Below are positions 62,947-64,000 of a stretch of DNA of 64,000 nucleotides, piece by piece. The notes beneath the pieces are model-generated. The model was not told the DNA's origin. It did no database searches and saw nothing but the letters and a program-made list of their open reading frames with translations. Position 1 is the stretch's first letter. Every line of letters begins with the position of its first letter. The position numbers and the translations under genes were made by a program. The stretch is from Phocoena phocoena (Eukaryota; Chordata; Mammalia; Artiodactyla; Phocoenidae), in contig NW_027077445.1 of assembly GCF_963924675.1 (NCBI RefSeq), positions 124,001 through 188,000 on the forward strand, given 5' to 3'.

Positions 62947-63903
62947 AACACCACATATTCAACGCCTAGGAATATACCTGACTAGGAAGAATCTTAAAAC
63001 CCATGGATATATATGTCTCCGTAAGAGAATCAAGCGTGTGTACAGCGGCCGAAACGCAGCAGTGAAAATCCGATAAATCCCATTATCAAAATAAATTTCG
63101 AAAACAAAACACAAAGACAGTGAAATAGAGAGCAATTCTTAAATAATTCACTCAGGGCATGTGATGCAATCGGGATTGACCACATCTACACCCAGAGCTG
63201 GTTGAGACATAAGGCTGGACAGTTCAGGCTGATAGCATTGGTGAGTTTCGGTGAGCAAATGCAGACCCTTTGAAGTCATACTGCATGGTACCCATTCCAT
63301 GGGTCCCAACTCTCCAGGTTCAAGGGATTCTTCCTCCAGCTAAAACATGCATGGGAAACCCAGAGTATCGTCCACCGTGTGATTGGGAAACGATTTAAAA
63401 TGCATCTCAGTTTTCGTATCCTGGTCCTCGGGTTCACCATTCCAGATGCTTTACTAACACTCTCCCCGCTTGGAGAGTCAGTGCCTTTAACCTCCTGTTT
63501 GGCACAGCTTGCAATTTCTGTGCAAGATGAACAGGAATAGGGAGAACCAATGAGAGACTAGCTGTAGGTGTCTGCACGGGCAAATGTAACGCTCATTGCC
63601 GACCAGGAAGAGGAATTAAACAAAGGCTCAGCGTGCCCTGCTGAAAACAGATTAGGGCCTGAAGTAATCCTGCGGTTTTGTGCCCAGCTCACAAGAAAGC
63701 GAGTTGAAGAAAGGAGCTCAGGGGCACTGTAATTCACAAACGTGCAGAGTTATAAATGACAGCTATCCTCCAAAAATATATTGAAGTAAGCCTGCGAAGG
63801 GGACTTGAATGCGCGGCAGAGTTTCAGGAAAACCATTGCAGGGAATAGATTGGAATTGCCCTGAAAGCATAGGAAAAGAGGCCAAACGTCGACAATGATG
63901 CAC
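62157..63903 (+). repeat. Satellite unit 27 (type B)
   Basis: 1,747 bp. Partner of unit 23 through its first half. The end of the unit has GAATGCGCGGCAGAG and AGGCCAAACGTC, like the end of unit 24, plus a private GCAGGGAATAGATTGG. Confidence 0.93.
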
Positions 63904-64000
63904 TTGGCCAAAAAGTGCGTATGCGTTTTTTCCTGAATATATTCAGGAAAAAACGCATACGCCCTTTTTGGCCAACCAAGCAAGCCTGTAAAGGAAATCT
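63904..64000 (+). repeat. Satellite unit 28 (cut by window edge)
   Basis: Only the palindrome and 25 further bases are present. The left arm has AGTGCGTATGCG and the right arm is consensus. Confidence 0.93.

Larger units (their letters stand above)
15700..64000 (+). repeat. Main tandem array of ~1,746-bp L1-derived satellite
   Basis: The palindrome centre GAATATATTC or its variant recurs at 16729, 18475, 20221, 21969, 23715, 25462, 27208, 28953, 30700, 32447, 34194, 35940, 37686, 39433, 41180, 42982, 44728, 46475, 48222, 49968, 51714, 53460, 55202, 56949, 58696, 60443, 62188 and 63935. Spacing is 1,742-1,748 except one of 1,802. All units share one orientation and are very similar. Period and L1 content match the common cetacean satellite as I recall it, including a 1998 report by Kapitonov and colleagues of L1 as its basic unit. 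The array continues past the window. Confidence 0.95.

Noticed and set aside
16698..64000. CRISPR-like regular spacing
   Set aside because: The repeats are a 1.75-kb eukaryotic satellite without short repeat-spacer structure.

Overview
The window is non-coding heterochromatin from a mammal, most likely a cetacean. Two lines of evidence support this. (1) About 48 kb (roughly 15.7 kb to the end) is a head-to-tail array of a ~1,746-bp unit, about half of which is a decayed 3' end of a LINE-1 (L1) element. This fits the 'common cetacean satellite' (about 1.75 kb in most whales, shorter in oceanic dolphins), described in the literature as L1-derived. I make that match from memory, not from a search. 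(2) The dispersed L1 tail at 9.16-9.87 kb looks like a cetartiodactyl L1. I find no intact protein gene, tRNA or rRNA gene; the many short open frames are by-products of repeats.

Layout. 1-8,026: a GC-rich satellite built hierarchically from ~65-bp subrepeats, nine to a ~592-bp unit, then five such units plus a 267-bp partial unit making a ~3,276-bp higher-order repeat present in two near-identical copies. 8,027-9,157: one old, diverged, truncated unit of the L1-type satellite, joined directly to the first satellite. 9,158-9,870: a separate 5'-truncated L1. 9,871-11,390: non-repetitive sequence plus a small minisatellite. 11,391-13,640: remains of a class I endogenous retrovirus pol region followed by an LTR-like stretch. 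13,641-15,700: unassigned sequence, then a second old, diverged satellite unit. 15,700-64,000: the homogenised array, with 27 complete units in the phase used here, a partial unit at the window end and diverged sequence at its left edge.

Each homogenised unit has the same build: (a) a near-perfect 72-bp palindrome resembling a mariner-type MITE; (b) ~885 bp of sense-oriented L1 (end of ORF2, 3' UTR, A-rich tail); (c) ~650 bp of non-L1 spacer; (d) ~135 bp more of L1 ORF2. The palindrome therefore lies inside L1 sequence and was there before amplification. Units fall into two interleaved subfamilies (A and B), with chimeras. Private variants reveal multi-unit duplications four and seven units apart, which suggests unequal exchange and conversion.

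The strongest leads are the palindrome in every unit, with arm variants that swap sides between units; the diverged edge units, which look closer to L1 than the core does; and the nested structure of the first satellite.
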